Assembly (NCBI RefSeq): GCF_947498095.1
Contig: NZ_CANMJE010000002.1
Coordinates: 372,001-436,000 of the forward strand
Reading direction: 5' to 3'
Origin: an uncultured Shimia sp.
Lineage (GTDB): Bacteria > Pseudomonadota > Alphaproteobacteria > Rhodobacterales > Rhodobacteraceae
Length of the DNA stretch: 64,000 nt
In this document: positions 33,740 to 42,954 of the stretch, piece by piece
How positions within the stretch are numbered: position 1 is the first letter of the stretch
Layout of the letters: every line of letters starts with the position of its first letter
Program-made: the position numbers and the translations under genes
The notes under the pieces: generated by a model
What the model was told of the DNA's origin: nothing
Database searches by the model: none
Seen by the model: only the letters and a program-made list of their open reading frames with translations

Positions 33740-36094
33740 ATGTTGTTTGGACTTGATGGGGTCGAGATCGGCCTGATTATCGTCTTCCTCTGCCTCTTCG
33801 GGGGCATCCTTTCGGGCTTTCCGGTGGCTTTCGCCATCGGCGGAGCGGGGATTATTTCCTTCGGGATCATCGCAGCACTCGACAGTGCCGGGATCCTGAT
33901 TCACCAGGCGATTGATACATCGTCAGCCATGTATGCGGACCTTGTCTCGCAAGGGATTAAGGCCGATACGATCTCGGTCTTCCGATACCCAGACTTGCCG
34001 CGTATCGAAGAAGCTGTGTTCCCACGCGGATGGGAAGTTGCGATGGATCGCAACGTTTCCTTCATCGTGAACCGGATCAACGAGCGTGTTCTTGCGGGTC
34101 AATCGATCGAAACCCTTCTGGCTGTTTTGATGTTCGTCCTCATGGGCATCACGCTTGAGCGGTCTAAAATTGCAAACGACCTTCTGACCACAATGGCGCG
34201 CGTCTTTGGCCCGCTGCCTGGCGGTCTGGCCGTTTCGGTTGTTGTTGTGGGAGCGTTTCTTGCGGCCTCGACAGGGATCGTTGGTGCGACCGTGGTCACA
34301 ATGGGGCTGTTGTCCCTGCCAACCATGTTGCGCAACGGATATTCTCCTGAGCTTTCGACGGGGGTGATTGCCGCGTCGGGCACGTTGGGGCAGATCATTC
34401 CGCCGTCAATCGTGATTGTTCTGTTGGGTACATTGGCAGGCGATCTCTATTCAGCTGCCCAAGAAGCACGCGCGCAGACTGCGGGATGTACCGATGCGCT
34501 GACCTATCTGGGTGAGCCAGCGGTTGTGTCGGTCGGAACCTTGTTCCAGGCGGCGCTGGTTCCCGGTGTCATGCTGGCGTTGCTTTATGCGCTCTATGCC
34601 TTTGGCTACGCGCTATTCAATCCGTCGAAAGCACCTGCTGTGGCAATGGGATCAACCAATGCCGAACCAGTGAGCCGTAACGAAGCGTTCACCTGGTTCC
34701 TTGGTATTCCGGTGCTGCTCATCGCGGGTTTCTTTGTCTTGGGCAATGTCAACGTGATCGGTTCGCAGTCTTTGCAGGTCGACTCATATACTGACATCGG
34801 TGAGGCCGCCTCTTTGCGCACAAATGTCAGCGAGGCCTGTCAGGCGTCGATGATAGAACTGCACGGACAAGAAGCCTGGGACGAGGCCGTGGCTGAATCC
34901 GCCGCGATTGAAGCCGATGGCGGTGTTCAGCAGAGTGTGAAACTGTCGGACGAAGAGATCGCCGAACGCGTCGCCACCAAAGAGGCCAACGCGGCCCCGA
35001 TTGGAACAGGTATCTCGATCCTGATGGTCATGGCAGCCTTGGTTCTGGTCTTTGCCCGCGGCGTGAGCCCGTCGGCAGACCGTCGTCCGCTGATCATCGG
35101 CGCGGTTGGGGTAATCCTGGCCTTTATCGTCGATATCGTGCTGATTTCGCCTTCGACCAGTGCAGGTGCCAGCGTGGTGCTGTGGCTGATCCCCTTCGCT
35201 CTGACGATGTATGGCTGTACGCACGCAGCAGGCTATATGTCCAAGAACGAATTGATCCGTGTGGTCTTCCCACCACTGGTTCTGATCGTGGCTGTTCTGG
35301 GTTCAATCCTTGGTGGCATCACCAACCCAACGCCGGCAGCGGCGCTTGGGGCAGGGGGTGCGTTGATGTTGGCGGCCTACCGTCGTCTTCAGGACGAAGA
35401 GCGCAGTGGCAAAGTGATCCTGTTCTCTACGGTCGCGATCATGCTGTGTATCCTGATCGGCATTAACTTTGACTTGCGGATCAACCAAGGCGACGTGAGC
35501 TTTGAAAGCTGGGTGGCGTTCTTCTTCGCCTATGCGGCCTATCTCTACGCAGCCTTTGGTCTTTTGTTCTCGTGCTACGTCCTGTTCAAGGGCGGCATCC
35601 TGACCCCGGTGGTACGAGAAACGGCCAAGGTGACCTCGATGGTCTTTACCATCCTGATCGGTTCGCAGTTGCTCAATCTGGTGGTGATTTCCTTTGGTGG
35701 CGAGCACTATATCCAGCAGTTCCTCAAGAGCTTTGACAACGAGTTCACGGTGTTCCTGATCGTGATGTTGGTGCTCTTCGTGCTGGGCTTCGTGCTCGAC
35801 TTCCTCGAGATCATCTACATCGTGATCCCGATCGTCGGGCCGGTGATCTACGGTGGTACTTTCGATCCGAAATGGGTCACCATCATGATCGCCGTGAACC
35901 TGCAGACCTCGTTCCTGACGCCACCCTTTGGCTTTGCGCTGTTCTATCTGCGCGGCGTTGCTCCGAAAGAGGTGACAACCGGGCATATTTATCGAGGTAT
36001 CATTCCGTTCGTGTTGATCCAGGTGGTGGGGCTGGCCTTGTTGTGGTCCTTCCCGATCATCGTGACCTTCCTGCCGGACCTGATCCCGAACTGA
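33740..36094 (+). CDS. TRAP transporter large permease (DctM family, extended)
   Basis: A 784-residue membrane transporter; ordinary DctM subunits have about 430 residues and 12 helices. The N-terminal part includes GGILSGFPVAFAIGGAG and the LEVLLAVLMFVLMGITL-like region, with family sequence GATVVTMGLLSLPTMLR and SGTLGQIIPPSIVIVLLG. An acidic soluble insert (about 345-415) and a block of extra helices then precede the C-terminal QTSFLTPPFGFALFYLRGVAP signature. It uses the Na gradient to import the ligand delivered by the binding protein. The operon ends at the terminator 28 bases later. Confidence 0.9.
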   Translation: MLFGLDGVEIGLIIVFLCLFGGILSGFPVAFAIGGAGIISFGIIAALDSAGILIHQAIDTSSAMYADLVSQGIKADTISVFRYPDLPRIEEAVFPRGWEVAMDRNVSFIVNRINERVLAGQSIETLLAVLMFVLMGITLERSKIANDLLTTMARVFGPLPGGLAVSVVVVGAFLAASTGIVGATVVTMGLLSLPTMLRNGYSPELSTGVIAASGTLGQIIPPSIVIVLLGTLAGDLYSAAQEARAQTAGCTDALTYLGEPAVVSVGTLFQAALVPGVMLALLYALYAFGYALFNPSKAPAVAMGSTNAEPVSRNEAFTWFLGIPVLLIAGFFVLGNVNVIGSQSLQVDSYTDIGEAASLRTNVSEACQASMIELHGQEAWDEAVAESAAIEADGGVQQSVKLSDEEIAERVATKEANAAPIGTGISILMVMAALVLVFARGVSPSADRRPLIIGAVGVILAFIVDIVLISPSTSAGASVVLWLIPFALTMYGCTHAAGYMSKNELIRVVFPPLVLIVAVLGSILGGITNPTPAAALGAGGALMLAAYRRLQDEERSGKVILFSTVAIMLCILIGINFDLRINQGDVSFESWVAFFFAYAAYLYAAFGLLFSCYVLFKGGILTPVVRETAKVTSMVFTILIGSQLLNLVVISFGGEHYIQQFLKSFDNEFTVFLIVMLVLFVLGFVLDFLEIIYIVIPIVGPVIYGGTFDPKWVTIMIAVNLQTSFLTPPFGFALFYLRGVAPKEVTTGHIYRGIIPFVLIQVVGLALLWSFPIIVTFLPDLIPN

Positions 36095-36121
36095 CCCGGA
36101 TGAGGATAGACAAAGTACAAG

Positions 36122-36145
36122 CGGGGGCCTTTGGGCCCCCGTTTT
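36122..36145 (+). terminator. Terminator of the TRAP operon
   Basis: An 8-base perfect stem (CGGGGGCC and GGCCCCCG) with a TTTG loop is followed by TTTT, 28 bases after the permease stop. Confidence 0.9.
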
Positions 36146-36184
36146 CGTTTGCGCACTCGGATCTTAGAATCGCGGTGGATCGGC

Positions 36185-36574
36185 TCAGGAGGATAACTGC
36201 AGCAAATCCCAACGATGGCCAAACGGGTCACGCCACACGGCAACCGTCCCATAAGGCTCGTGACGCGGTTCCTCTTCAAAGGTGACACACTTGGCCAGCA
36301 TATCTGCGTGGTCGCGGGCAAAATCATCGGTGTGCAAAAACAACCCGATACGCCCGCCGAATTGATTGCCAATGACGGCACTTTGCGCGTCGTCCGCAGC
36401 GCGAGCTAAAAGAATGCTGGTCTGGGCCGTTCTATCCGGTGCGATCACAACCCAGCGTTTGCCGCCGCCAAGATCAGTGTCCTCGCGCAGGTCGAATCCT
36501 AAGGTGCCAACATAGAAACCCAGCGCCTTGTCATAGTCTGGAACGATCAGAGAAAAGGCATGCAAGTGACGCAC
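36185..36574 (-). CDS. VOC-family (glyoxalase/dioxygenase fold) protein
   Basis: A 129-residue vicinal-oxygen-chelate protein. It begins MRHLHAFSLIVPDYDKALGF, with the first metal-ligand candidate near H5, and ends DPFGHRWDLLQ, the typical C-terminal repeat signature. The second beta-alpha-beta repeat contains IGLFLHTDDFARDHADML. The fold is shared by glyoxalase I, resistance proteins and dioxygenases, and the substrate is not predictable. It lies 2 bases after bpt and is probably cotranscribed with it. Confidence 0.85.
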   Translation of the reverse strand: MRHLHAFSLIVPDYDKALGFYVGTLGFDLREDTDLGGGKRWVVIAPDRTAQTSILLARAADDAQSAVIGNQFGGRIGLFLHTDDFARDHADMLAKCVTFEEEPRHEPYGTVAVWRDPFGHRWDLLQLSS

Positions 36575-36576
36575 GA

Positions 36577-37398
36577 TCAGCCCTTGGGTGCGCGAATGTC
36601 GGGCAAAGACAGATTGGCAACCTGCTCGGCAATTGGGTCTGTCAGCAGCGGGTGTCGCTTGCTGTCAAAGCGCTCTGGCTCGCCAATGTCCTGCCAGTGT
36701 CCATCGGAGTAAACTTCCAGCCCCGAGAAATTTCTTTTGTAGCCCATCTTGGTGCTGCCAGGCACCCAATAGCCCAGATAAACATAAGGTAATCCCGCCT
36801 CTCGCGCGATCTCTATGTGATCCAGGATCAGATAGGTCCCAAGGCTCTGGCGCGGAACATCCGGCGTGTAAAACGAATAGACCATACTGACCCCATCATC
36901 GAGGATGTCCGTCAGCGACACACCAATCAGATCATGGCTGTCATGGTCGGTATACTCAACAACACGGCTGCGGATCGGGGTTTCCTCAATCATCGCGGCG
37001 AATTCGAAGACATCCATGTCCGCCATTCCACCGTCAGCGTGGCGGCTGTCCAGATAGGTGCGGAACAGATCATATTGGTCTTCGGTTGCCCAAGGTGACG
37101 TGGCTCTGCGCACCAGATGGCTGTTGCGCTTGATAATCCGCTTTTGGCTACGCGATGAGGAAAATTTAGCCACATTGATACGCGCTGAAAGGCAGGCAGA
37201 ACAATCTGAACAGGACGGGCGATAAAGCACATTCTGTGAGCGACGAAACCCCTGATGCGACAGAGTGTTGTTCAGGGCCGCGGCATGTTCACCCTGCAAC
37301 GCCGTAAACAACTTCCGCTCCATCCGCCCCTCAAGATAAGGGCAGGGCTGGGGCGCGGTCACGTAGAACTGCGGGGCAAGAGGAAGTGTGTGACGCAT
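36577..37398 (-). CDS. bpt: Aspartate/glutamate leucyltransferase
   Basis: Bpt attaches leucine from Leu-tRNA to proteins with N-terminal Asp or Glu, marking them for ClpS-ClpAP degradation (bacterial N-end rule). The 273-residue protein has the N-terminal ATE domain with [13 protein letters not shown] and the cysteine pair [11 protein letters not shown], and the C-terminal domain with [10 protein letters not shown] and [20 protein letters not shown]. The short length and motifs fit the Bpt branch rather than eukaryotic arginyltransferase. Its Shine-Dalgarno lies in the arm of a perfect 11-base hairpin directly before the ATG. Confidence 0.92.
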   Translation of the reverse strand: MRHTLPLAPQFYVTAPQPCPYLEGRMERKLFTALQGEHAAALNNTLSHQGFRRSQNVLYRPSCSDCSACLSARINVAKFSSSRSQKRIIKRNSHLVRRATSPWATEDQYDLFRTYLDSRHADGGMADMDVFEFAAMIEETPIRSRVVEYTDHDSHDLIGVSLTDILDDGVSMVYSFYTPDVPRQSLGTYLILDHIEIAREAGLPYVYLGYWVPGSTKMGYKRNFSGLEVYSDGHWQDIGEPERFDSKRHPLLTDPIAEQVANLSLPDIRAPKG

Positions 37399-37430
37399 AT
37401 CGTCCTGATCAGTAGCTCAATCAGGACGAT
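37399..37430 (-). promoter_or_regulatory. Hairpin masking the bpt ribosome binding site
   Basis: In the minus-strand mRNA, ATCGTCCTGAT and ATCAGGACGAT form an 11-base perfect stem with a 10-base loop. The 3' arm contains the AGGA Shine-Dalgarno and ends at the base before the bpt ATG, so the folded RNA should block initiation. It could equally act as a weak terminator of the upstream RDD gene, but there is no U-run. Confidence 0.7.
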
Positions 37431-37457
37431 AGCACGGATTTTCCCGAGGCCAAGGGC

Positions 37458-37913
37458 CTAGTAGCGTGCCGCACGATTGATTGCGACAGATCCCATAACG
37501 TGGTCGGTCAAACCTTGGCCGCGAGACGACATCAACATCAGCCCGATCGAGATCAGTTGCAGCGGAAAGATCGAGATCGACACGTGGTACCCCAGCGTGT
37601 GTAAAAAGGCGCTGCCAAAGTCAAAGTGGCGCCCGGTGCGGTCGCGAAACTCAATCGATGTCAGGCGCATGCCCCACGTGGCCGAGTGCGTGCTCAAAGT
37701 GATCGTGCGATAGATAAACCCGACGATAAGCAGGATGAACGCAAAGAAAAACAGGCCCACAACGGTAAAGAGCGCCACCACCGATGAGATTGCCACGATG
37801 ACAACCAGATCGATCACCCAGGCGATCAACCGTTTTGTGGGAACATCTGCATAGAACGCTGGTTGTGTGTCAGGATCTGGAAGTTGAAAGTCCATTTGGG
37901 CGGTCGTGCTCAT
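37458..37913 (-). CDS. RDD-family membrane protein
   Basis: A 151-residue inner-membrane protein of the RDD family. The signature Arg-Asp-Asp region is represented by RLIAWVIDLVVIVAIS (about 28-43), followed by helices at 47-65 and 105-125, and the RTITLSTHSATWGMRLTSIE segment. RDD proteins are often small transporters or membrane-associated proteins of unknown role. It lies upstream of bpt on the same strand. Confidence 0.88.
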   Translation of the reverse strand: MSTTAQMDFQLPDPDTQPAFYADVPTKRLIAWVIDLVVIVAISSVVALFTVVGLFFFAFILLIVGFIYRTITLSTHSATWGMRLTSIEFRDRTGRHFDFGSAFLHTLGYHVSISIFPLQLISIGLMLMSSRGQGLTDHVMGSVAINRAARY

Positions 37914-37944
37914 TTTGGGGTAGGGTCCTATGTCAACAATAGTT

Positions 37945-37968
37945 CAGTGGCCCCGATCGGGGCCACTG
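37945..37968. repeat. 24-base perfect palindrome
   Basis: A perfect 12-base-arm palindrome centred on GATC, with arms reading CAGTGGCCCCGA, lies between the DUF2852 gene and the RDD gene, both on the minus strand. There is no loop and no clear U-run for the minus strand; on the plus strand TCTTTT follows. It may be a terminator hairpin or a protein-binding dyad. Confidence 0.55.
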
Positions 37969-37988
37969 GGTCTTTTGTGGGGGCAGGC

Positions 37989-38417
37989 TTAAGCCTGCGG
38001 AGCCTCACGTTCTGCTGCGGCGGCTGTGGCGCGTTCGTCCATAAACTCGTCGAACTCGGCCTTGTCTTTGGCTTCACGCAGACGTTCGAGGAAAGTTTCA
38101 AAGCTTTTCTGCTCGTCTTCGAGGCGGCGCAGCGTTTCTTCGCGGTAAGCGTCAAAGGCGCGGTTGCCTGTTGGGGTCATCACGTGCATCGCATGACGGT
38201 GGCGGCGGCTGCAGGACTTGTTGAACATGGTTGAACTCCAGCGATTGGTGTAGGTGATGTAAAAAACTAGGGCCAGGCCGATGGGCCAGAACAGGATAAA
38301 GCCTAGGATCATCGCGGCGATCCAAGCGCCTTTGCCTTTGCTGTCAAGCCAGGCCACGCTGCGTGTAAACCAACCGGTTGGGCTGGAAGCGACGGGGGCA
38401 GTGGCAGAAGGTGTCAT
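37989..38417 (-). CDS. DUF2852-type membrane protein
   Basis: A 142-residue protein with one clear membrane segment (AAMILGFILFWPIGLALVFY) followed by a basic patch SCSRRHRHAMHV and a charged, coiled-coil-like helix (about 85-125, rich in Glu, Lys, Arg). The hydrophobic segment plus ITYTNRW is typical of DUF2852. No function is known. The ATG at 38417 has GGAGAG upstream; the frame is open to 38456. About 150 A/T-rich bases upstream form its promoter region. Confidence 0.8.
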   Translation of the reverse strand: MTPSATAPVASSPTGWFTRSVAWLDSKGKGAWIAAMILGFILFWPIGLALVFYITYTNRWSSTMFNKSCSRRHRHAMHVMTPTGNRAFDAYREETLRRLEDEQKSFETFLERLREAKDKAEFDEFMDERATAAAAEREAPQA

Positions 38418-38568
38418 GTTTTTCTCTCCGTGGTCTGTAATGTAAATCGTCTTCACATCCCCAAAATCGGCATGTGGAGGTGCTTTTGCAAGTGGCTATG
38501 TGAATGTTTTTTACATTATCTGAATAAGATATTGTAAAAAAACAAATAATAGTGAGTTTTTGGGTGGG

Positions 38569-39036
38569 TTATACGATGAAATCTGCTGGTTTCGCACCAG
38601 TCAATCCCGGCAAAAGGCTTGGATCGATGTGAAAAACATGGTTCGGCGTGCCAGCAGCGGCCCAGACTATATCAAACTCCAACAGCCTTAAATCGATAAA
38701 AGCGCGTATCGGGGTGATGTGTCCGACCGGGCTGACGCCGCCAATGGCAAAGCCGGTTTGCGCACGCACCAGGTCGGCATCGGCCTTGCCCAGACGTTCA
38801 CCTGCCAAGGCACTGGCCTTGACCGTATCGACCTGATTGCCGCCAGCCGTGAGAAACAGAATAGCTTCTCCGCTTGAGTCACCTTGGAAGATGATGGATT
38901 TCGCAATCTGGTCGAGCACGCACCCAATGGATTCCGCGGCCATTTGTGCGGTCCGGGCCCTGTCCGTCTCACGCACATCATTCGGAAGGCCAGCTGCTTC
39001 AAGGGCGGCACGCACGCGTTTCAGGCTTTTGCTCAT
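38569..39036 (-). CDS. YbaK/ProX-family aminoacyl-tRNA deacylase
   Basis: A 155-residue trans-editing-type protein of the YbaK/INS domain family, which hydrolyses mischarged tRNAs such as Cys-tRNA-Pro or Ala-tRNA-Pro. Seen are AKSIIFQGDS, the Lys-containing VDTVKASALAGERLGKAD, TGFAIGGVSPVGH with the catalytic Gly-x-x-Pro-x-Gly loop, and the FIDLRLLEFDIVWAAAGTP region. The ATG at 39036 (MSKSLKRV) is preferred over the upstream frame. Which tRNA it edits is not clear. Confidence 0.9.
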   Translation of the reverse strand: MSKSLKRVRAALEAAGLPNDVRETDRARTAQMAAESIGCVLDQIAKSIIFQGDSSGEAILFLTAGGNQVDTVKASALAGERLGKADADLVRAQTGFAIGGVSPVGHITPIRAFIDLRLLEFDIVWAAAGTPNHVFHIDPSLLPGLTGAKPADFIV

Positions 39037-39132
39037 TCGAACGGTCTCCATGGGGGTCGCTCTAGAAAACCCAAGGGCACTGGGTTTGTAAACATCGTTG
39101 ACCCGCAGACCCGTGCCACCCAGAGTGTCGGC

Positions 39133-39498
39133 ATGGATAATATTACTTTAGAAGATTGCGTCGCGTTGGAGACACGAGTTTGGCAAGCGCTTGTGTCCGG
39201 TGATTCCGAAGCGGATGGCGCACTGTTGAGTGCGGATTTCCTCGGTGTCTATCCAAGCGGTTTTTCGGATCGTGCCGGGCACATGGAACAGCTTTCAGAC
39301 GGGCCCAGTATGGCAGAGTTCCAACTGTCCGAGACGCGCCTGATGGAATTTGGACCCGGTCGCGTGCTTTTGGCATACCGCGCCGATTATCGCACACCGA
39401 ACGCAACCAAGTGGCAGGCCATGCTGATTTCATCCCTCTGGGAGAGCATTGATGGTCAGTGGATCAATCGCTTTTCGCAGGACACGCCTGTGACCTAA
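39133..39498 (+). CDS. SnoaL/DUF4440-like (NTF2-fold) protein
   Basis: A 121-residue protein of the NTF2-like fold: an N-terminal helix (LEDCVALETRVWQALVSGD), a cone-shaped sheet with SADFLGVYPSGFSDRAGH and a terminal segment WQAMLISSLWESIDGQWI. This matches DUF4440 proteins, which often act as small enzymes or ligand binders. The ATG at 39133 fits the fold start; the frame is open to 38884, overlapping the deacylase gene. Its end overlaps the convergent next gene by 4 bases. Confidence 0.75.
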   Translation: MDNITLEDCVALETRVWQALVSGDSEADGALLSADFLGVYPSGFSDRAGHMEQLSDGPSMAEFQLSETRLMEFGPGRVLLAYRADYRTPNATKWQAMLISSLWESIDGQWINRFSQDTPVT

Positions 39499-40070
39499 GT
39501 CATCCGCGTTAGGGCTGCCTGTATTTTTGCTTCGAACTTTGCGACACGCTTTGTCTCGACCGTCTCAGAGGCATAGAGCGACAGCATACGAAATTGCGCC
39601 TTGGGCGCGCAGGCCTTGATCAGACCCCATTTCAAAGCGCGGTAGACCGGGCGTCGCAGAATGAGGCGGTCAACCCATCCCGGTGCCCCCAGTGTCGTGA
39701 TCGCCAAAGCATGCTTCATATTGGTTAATCGTGGTGTCAGGGCAGACAGGTCGCTTGCGTGGTCATAGGCCACGCCGGGCAGGAAACTGCGGTCGATCCA
39801 TCCTTTGAGAATTGCAGGCAATCCGAACCACCACGTGGGAAACACCATTACCAACATCTCGATGTCGGCCAATCCCGCCTGATCCAAAAATGTGTCCTGA
39901 TAGTACGCTTTACGTTCGTTTGGTGTCAGCACTGGATCAAAGCCCTCGCGGTAAAGATCGAGGAACTGCACATCGTGACCGGCGTCGGTCAGCGCATCGT
40001 GGACAGCTTGGGCCAGATGAGCATTCAGGCATTGGGGCAGGGGGTGTGCAAGAACAATGAGACAGCGCAT
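39495..40070 (-). CDS. Flavodoxin-fold NAD(P)H dehydrogenase (quinone)
   Basis: A 191-residue flavoprotein of the NQO/MdaB/KefF fold that reduces quinones with NAD(P)H, protecting against redox cycling. It has the FMN or FAD loop LIVLAHPLPQCLNAHLAQ, LVMVFPTWWFGLPAILKGWIDR and ITTLGAPGW. It overlaps the convergent NTF2-like gene by 4 bases and is divergent from glnE with 96 bases between. The quinone substrate is not predictable. Confidence 0.87.
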   Translation of the reverse strand: MRCLIVLAHPLPQCLNAHLAQAVHDALTDAGHDVQFLDLYREGFDPVLTPNERKAYYQDTFLDQAGLADIEMLVMVFPTWWFGLPAILKGWIDRSFLPGVAYDHASDLSALTPRLTNMKHALAITTLGAPGWVDRLILRRPVYRALKWGLIKACAPKAQFRMLSLYASETVETKRVAKFEAKIQAALTRMT

Positions 40071-40166
40071 AACGGGACCTTACGGCGCGCCAGAGGCGGC
40101 GACAAGCTGTCGCCCGAGGCCCTTCGCCCCATTGACGAAGCCGCTGCAACATGTCCATTTGCTGGC

Positions 40167-42950
40167 ATGAATTTTCAGTCCCGCATCATCCGCCTTCCAT
40201 TTGCTTATGACACTGACCGTGGCGACGAAACGGTGGAATTGGTGCCAGATCTGCCAACTGAATTGAAAGAGCTGATCCACGGAACTTCGGGAAGCAGCCC
40301 GTATCTCAAGCTGTTGATCGAAAAAGAAAACGATTGGCTTCCCGAGGCGTTTGACGATCCCGAAACCGCGCTGAAAACACTGTTTTCTGACCTTGGAGAG
40401 ATGGCGCCGGACCGCCTTGCGGTCGAGTTGCGTCGCGGTAAACGTCGAGTGGCGCTGCTCACCGCTTTAGCTGATCTTGCAGGCGTTTGGGCGCTGGAGC
40501 AAGTCACAGGTGCCCTGACGGACTATGCCGATCTGGCCAGCGATCTGGCGCTAAAGGCCGCCATTGCCAACGAGATCAAGCGCAAGAAACTGCCGGGCCA
40601 GACCGAAGATGATGTGGCCACTGCGGGCGGCATGGTCACCTTGGCGATGGGCAAGATGGGCGCGCACGAGCTGAACTACTCGTCCGACATCGATCTGATC
40701 TGCCTCTTTGACGAAACCCGCTTTGACCCGGATGACTTTCACGACGCGCGCTCTTCTTTTGTGCGTGCGACCCGCAAGATGTCGGCCATGCTCAGCGATC
40801 TGACCGGCGACGGGTATGTCTTTCGTACCGACCTGCGTTTGCGTCCCGATCCGGCGGTGACACCTGTTTGTCTCGCGATGGAAGCGGCCGAGCGCTACTA
40901 TGAAAGCCTTGGTCGCACATGGGAGCGCGCGGCCTATATCAAGGCGCGGCCCTCAGCAGGTGATCTTGATGCGGGCGCAAAATTTCTCAAGACCCTGACG
41001 CCCTTTGTCTGGCGCAAACATCTGGACTTTGCCGCCATTCAAGATGCCCACGACATGCGTTTGCGTATTCGTGAGCACAAAGGCTTGGGCGGAGACATCA
41101 CTTTGCCGGGCCACAACATGAAGCTGGGGCGCGGCGGCATCCGGGAAATCGAATTCTTTACCCAGACACGCCAGTTGATTGCTGGTGGACGTGATCCATA
41201 CCTGCGCGACAATCGTACAGTGCCAGCTTTGGGGCGATTGGCCGAGAAGGGCTGGGTGCCGTCTGAAACGGCTGAAATTCTATCGCATCACTATCGCGCG
41301 CATCGCGTGGTCGAGCATCGGATCCAGATGGTCAATGATGCGCAAACCCATGACTTGCCAAAATCCGATGAGAACATGCAGCGCCTGGCCTGTCTGTCCG
41401 GACGTGATCTGGATGAAATGACGCGGGACATCCATGACCGTCTGACCGAGGTGCATGAACTCACCGAAGGCTTTTTTGCCCCTGATGCCGGCGACACCGT
41501 GACAACGCATGAGTTTGACAGCGACGTGATTGATCGCTGGCAAACCTATCCTGCCCTGCGCTCGGAACGCGCGGTCGAAAGCTTTGCACGCCTGAAGCCT
41601 GAGATTCTGAACCGCCTCGCGGAGACCGCCCATCCCAATCAGGCGCTGCTGGCACTGGATGGGTTTTTGGCAGGTCTACCTGCGGGCGTACAGCTTTTCG
41701 CGTTGCTTGAGGCAAACCAGCAACTCATTGATTTACTTGTGGATATTGTTGGGACAGCCCCGGCACTGGCGCGGCACCTCAGCCGAAATTCTGGCGTGTT
41801 CGATGCCGTGATCGGAGGGTCGTTCTTTAAGGCTTGGCCGAGTGAACAGGGGCTGCGCGAAGAGTTAGCTGATGTGCTGATCAGTGCAGGAGACGATTAC
41901 GAAGGTAAATTGGACGCGGCGCGTCGGTGGGCCAAAGAGTGGCACTTCCGTGTCGGTGTTCATCACCTTCGTGGGGTGATTTCTGCGGATGAAGCCGGGG
42001 TGCACTATGCCGATCTCGCCAGTGCGTGCCTCGCGGCGCTTTGGCCCGTTGTCGTCGCCAAGTTTGCCGAAAAACACGGCGAGATGCCGGGGCGCGGTGC
42101 GGTCGTCCTGGGCATGGGTTCACTTGGTGCGCGCCGTCTAAACGCGGATTCCGATCTGGACCTGATTGTGATCTACGACGCGGACGGTGTCGACTTCTCC
42201 GAAGGCCGCCGTCCGCTGGCAAGCCGTGCGTATTATGCCCGTTTGACGCAAGCGATGGTCACGGCTGTGTCCGCTCAGATGGCCCAGGGGCGGCTCTACG
42301 AGATCGACATGCGGCTGCGGCCTTCAGGAACGCAAGGACCGGTGGCCACCTCAGTCGCGTCGTTTAAGAATTATCAGGAGAACGAGGCATGGACGTGGGA
42401 GCATCTGGCATTGACCCGCGCGCGCCCGGTGGCTGGTGATGGCGCTTTGATGAGTGAAATCGTAGCCTTTCGTCGCAGTGTTTTGGCCTTGCCACGCGAT
42501 GACGCCAAGATCCGCACAGATGTGGCCGATATGCGCGACAAGATTGCTTCGGCCAAAGCACCCAGCGGGATCTGGGAGGCCAAAATCGGCAAGGGACGGA
42601 TGCAGGATATCGAGCTTTTGTCGCAAACGGCGGCGCTGTTGGCGGGCAGCCCGCGCCGAACTGTCCCGCAAGCCTTGCGTTCAGGTGTCGCGATTGGGTG
42701 GCTCGATGCCGCGGAAAGTACAGCACTCAAAGACGACTATGCGCTTTTCTGGCAGGTACAGGTGGCGGCTAAGCTGCTGAGTGAACAGGATTTGTCCCCT
42801 GAGGTGATCGGTGAAGGTGGTGCAGCGTTTCTTTTGCGAGAAACCGGGATGGGCACGATGTCAGAGTTGGAAACGGCTTTGGGTCAGGCCGCAGCCCGCG
42901 CTGGACAACACATCGACATGGCTCTGGGACGGGCGTTGACAAAGGAATAG
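40167..42950 (+). CDS. glnE: Bifunctional glutamine synthetase adenylyltransferase/deadenylyltransferase
   Basis: GlnE adenylylates and deadenylylates glutamine synthetase in response to PII, controlling nitrogen assimilation. The 927-residue protein has two nucleotidyltransferase domains, each with a regulatory helical domain. The N-terminal (deadenylylase) site is MGKMGAHELNYSSDIDLI at about 160-177; the C-terminal (adenylylase) site is MGSLGARRLNADSDLDLI at about 650-667. The length fits the alphaproteobacterial form. I chose the ATG at 40167 (MNFQSRIIRLPFAYD), which matches the usual N-terminus; the frame extends to 39759 but that part lies antisense to the quinone-reductase gene. Confidence 0.94.
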   Translation: MNFQSRIIRLPFAYDTDRGDETVELVPDLPTELKELIHGTSGSSPYLKLLIEKENDWLPEAFDDPETALKTLFSDLGEMAPDRLAVELRRGKRRVALLTALADLAGVWALEQVTGALTDYADLASDLALKAAIANEIKRKKLPGQTEDDVATAGGMVTLAMGKMGAHELNYSSDIDLICLFDETRFDPDDFHDARSSFVRATRKMSAMLSDLTGDGYVFRTDLRLRPDPAVTPVCLAMEAAERYYESLGRTWERAAYIKARPSAGDLDAGAKFLKTLTPFVWRKHLDFAAIQDAHDMRLRIREHKGLGGDITLPGHNMKLGRGGIREIEFFTQTRQLIAGGRDPYLRDNRTVPALGRLAEKGWVPSETAEILSHHYRAHRVVEHRIQMVNDAQTHDLPKSDENMQRLACLSGRDLDEMTRDIHDRLTEVHELTEGFFAPDAGDTVTTHEFDSDVIDRWQTYPALRSERAVESFARLKPEILNRLAETAHPNQALLALDGFLAGLPAGVQLFALLEANQQLIDLLVDIVGTAPALARHLSRNSGVFDAVIGGSFFKAWPSEQGLREELADVLISAGDDYEGKLDAARRWAKEWHFRVGVHHLRGVISADEAGVHYADLASACLAALWPVVVAKFAEKHGEMPGRGAVVLGMGSLGARRLNADSDLDLIVIYDADGVDFSEGRRPLASRAYYARLTQAMVTAVSAQMAQGRLYEIDMRLRPSGTQGPVATSVASFKNYQENEAWTWEHLALTRARPVAGDGALMSEIVAFRRSVLALPRDDAKIRTDVADMRDKIASAKAPSGIWEAKIGKGRMQDIELLSQTAALLAGSPRRTVPQALRSGVAIGWLDAAESTALKDDYALFWQVQVAAKLLSEQDLSPEVIGEGGAAFLLRETGMGTMSELETALGQAAARAGQHIDMALGRALTKE

Positions 42951-42954
42951 ACCG

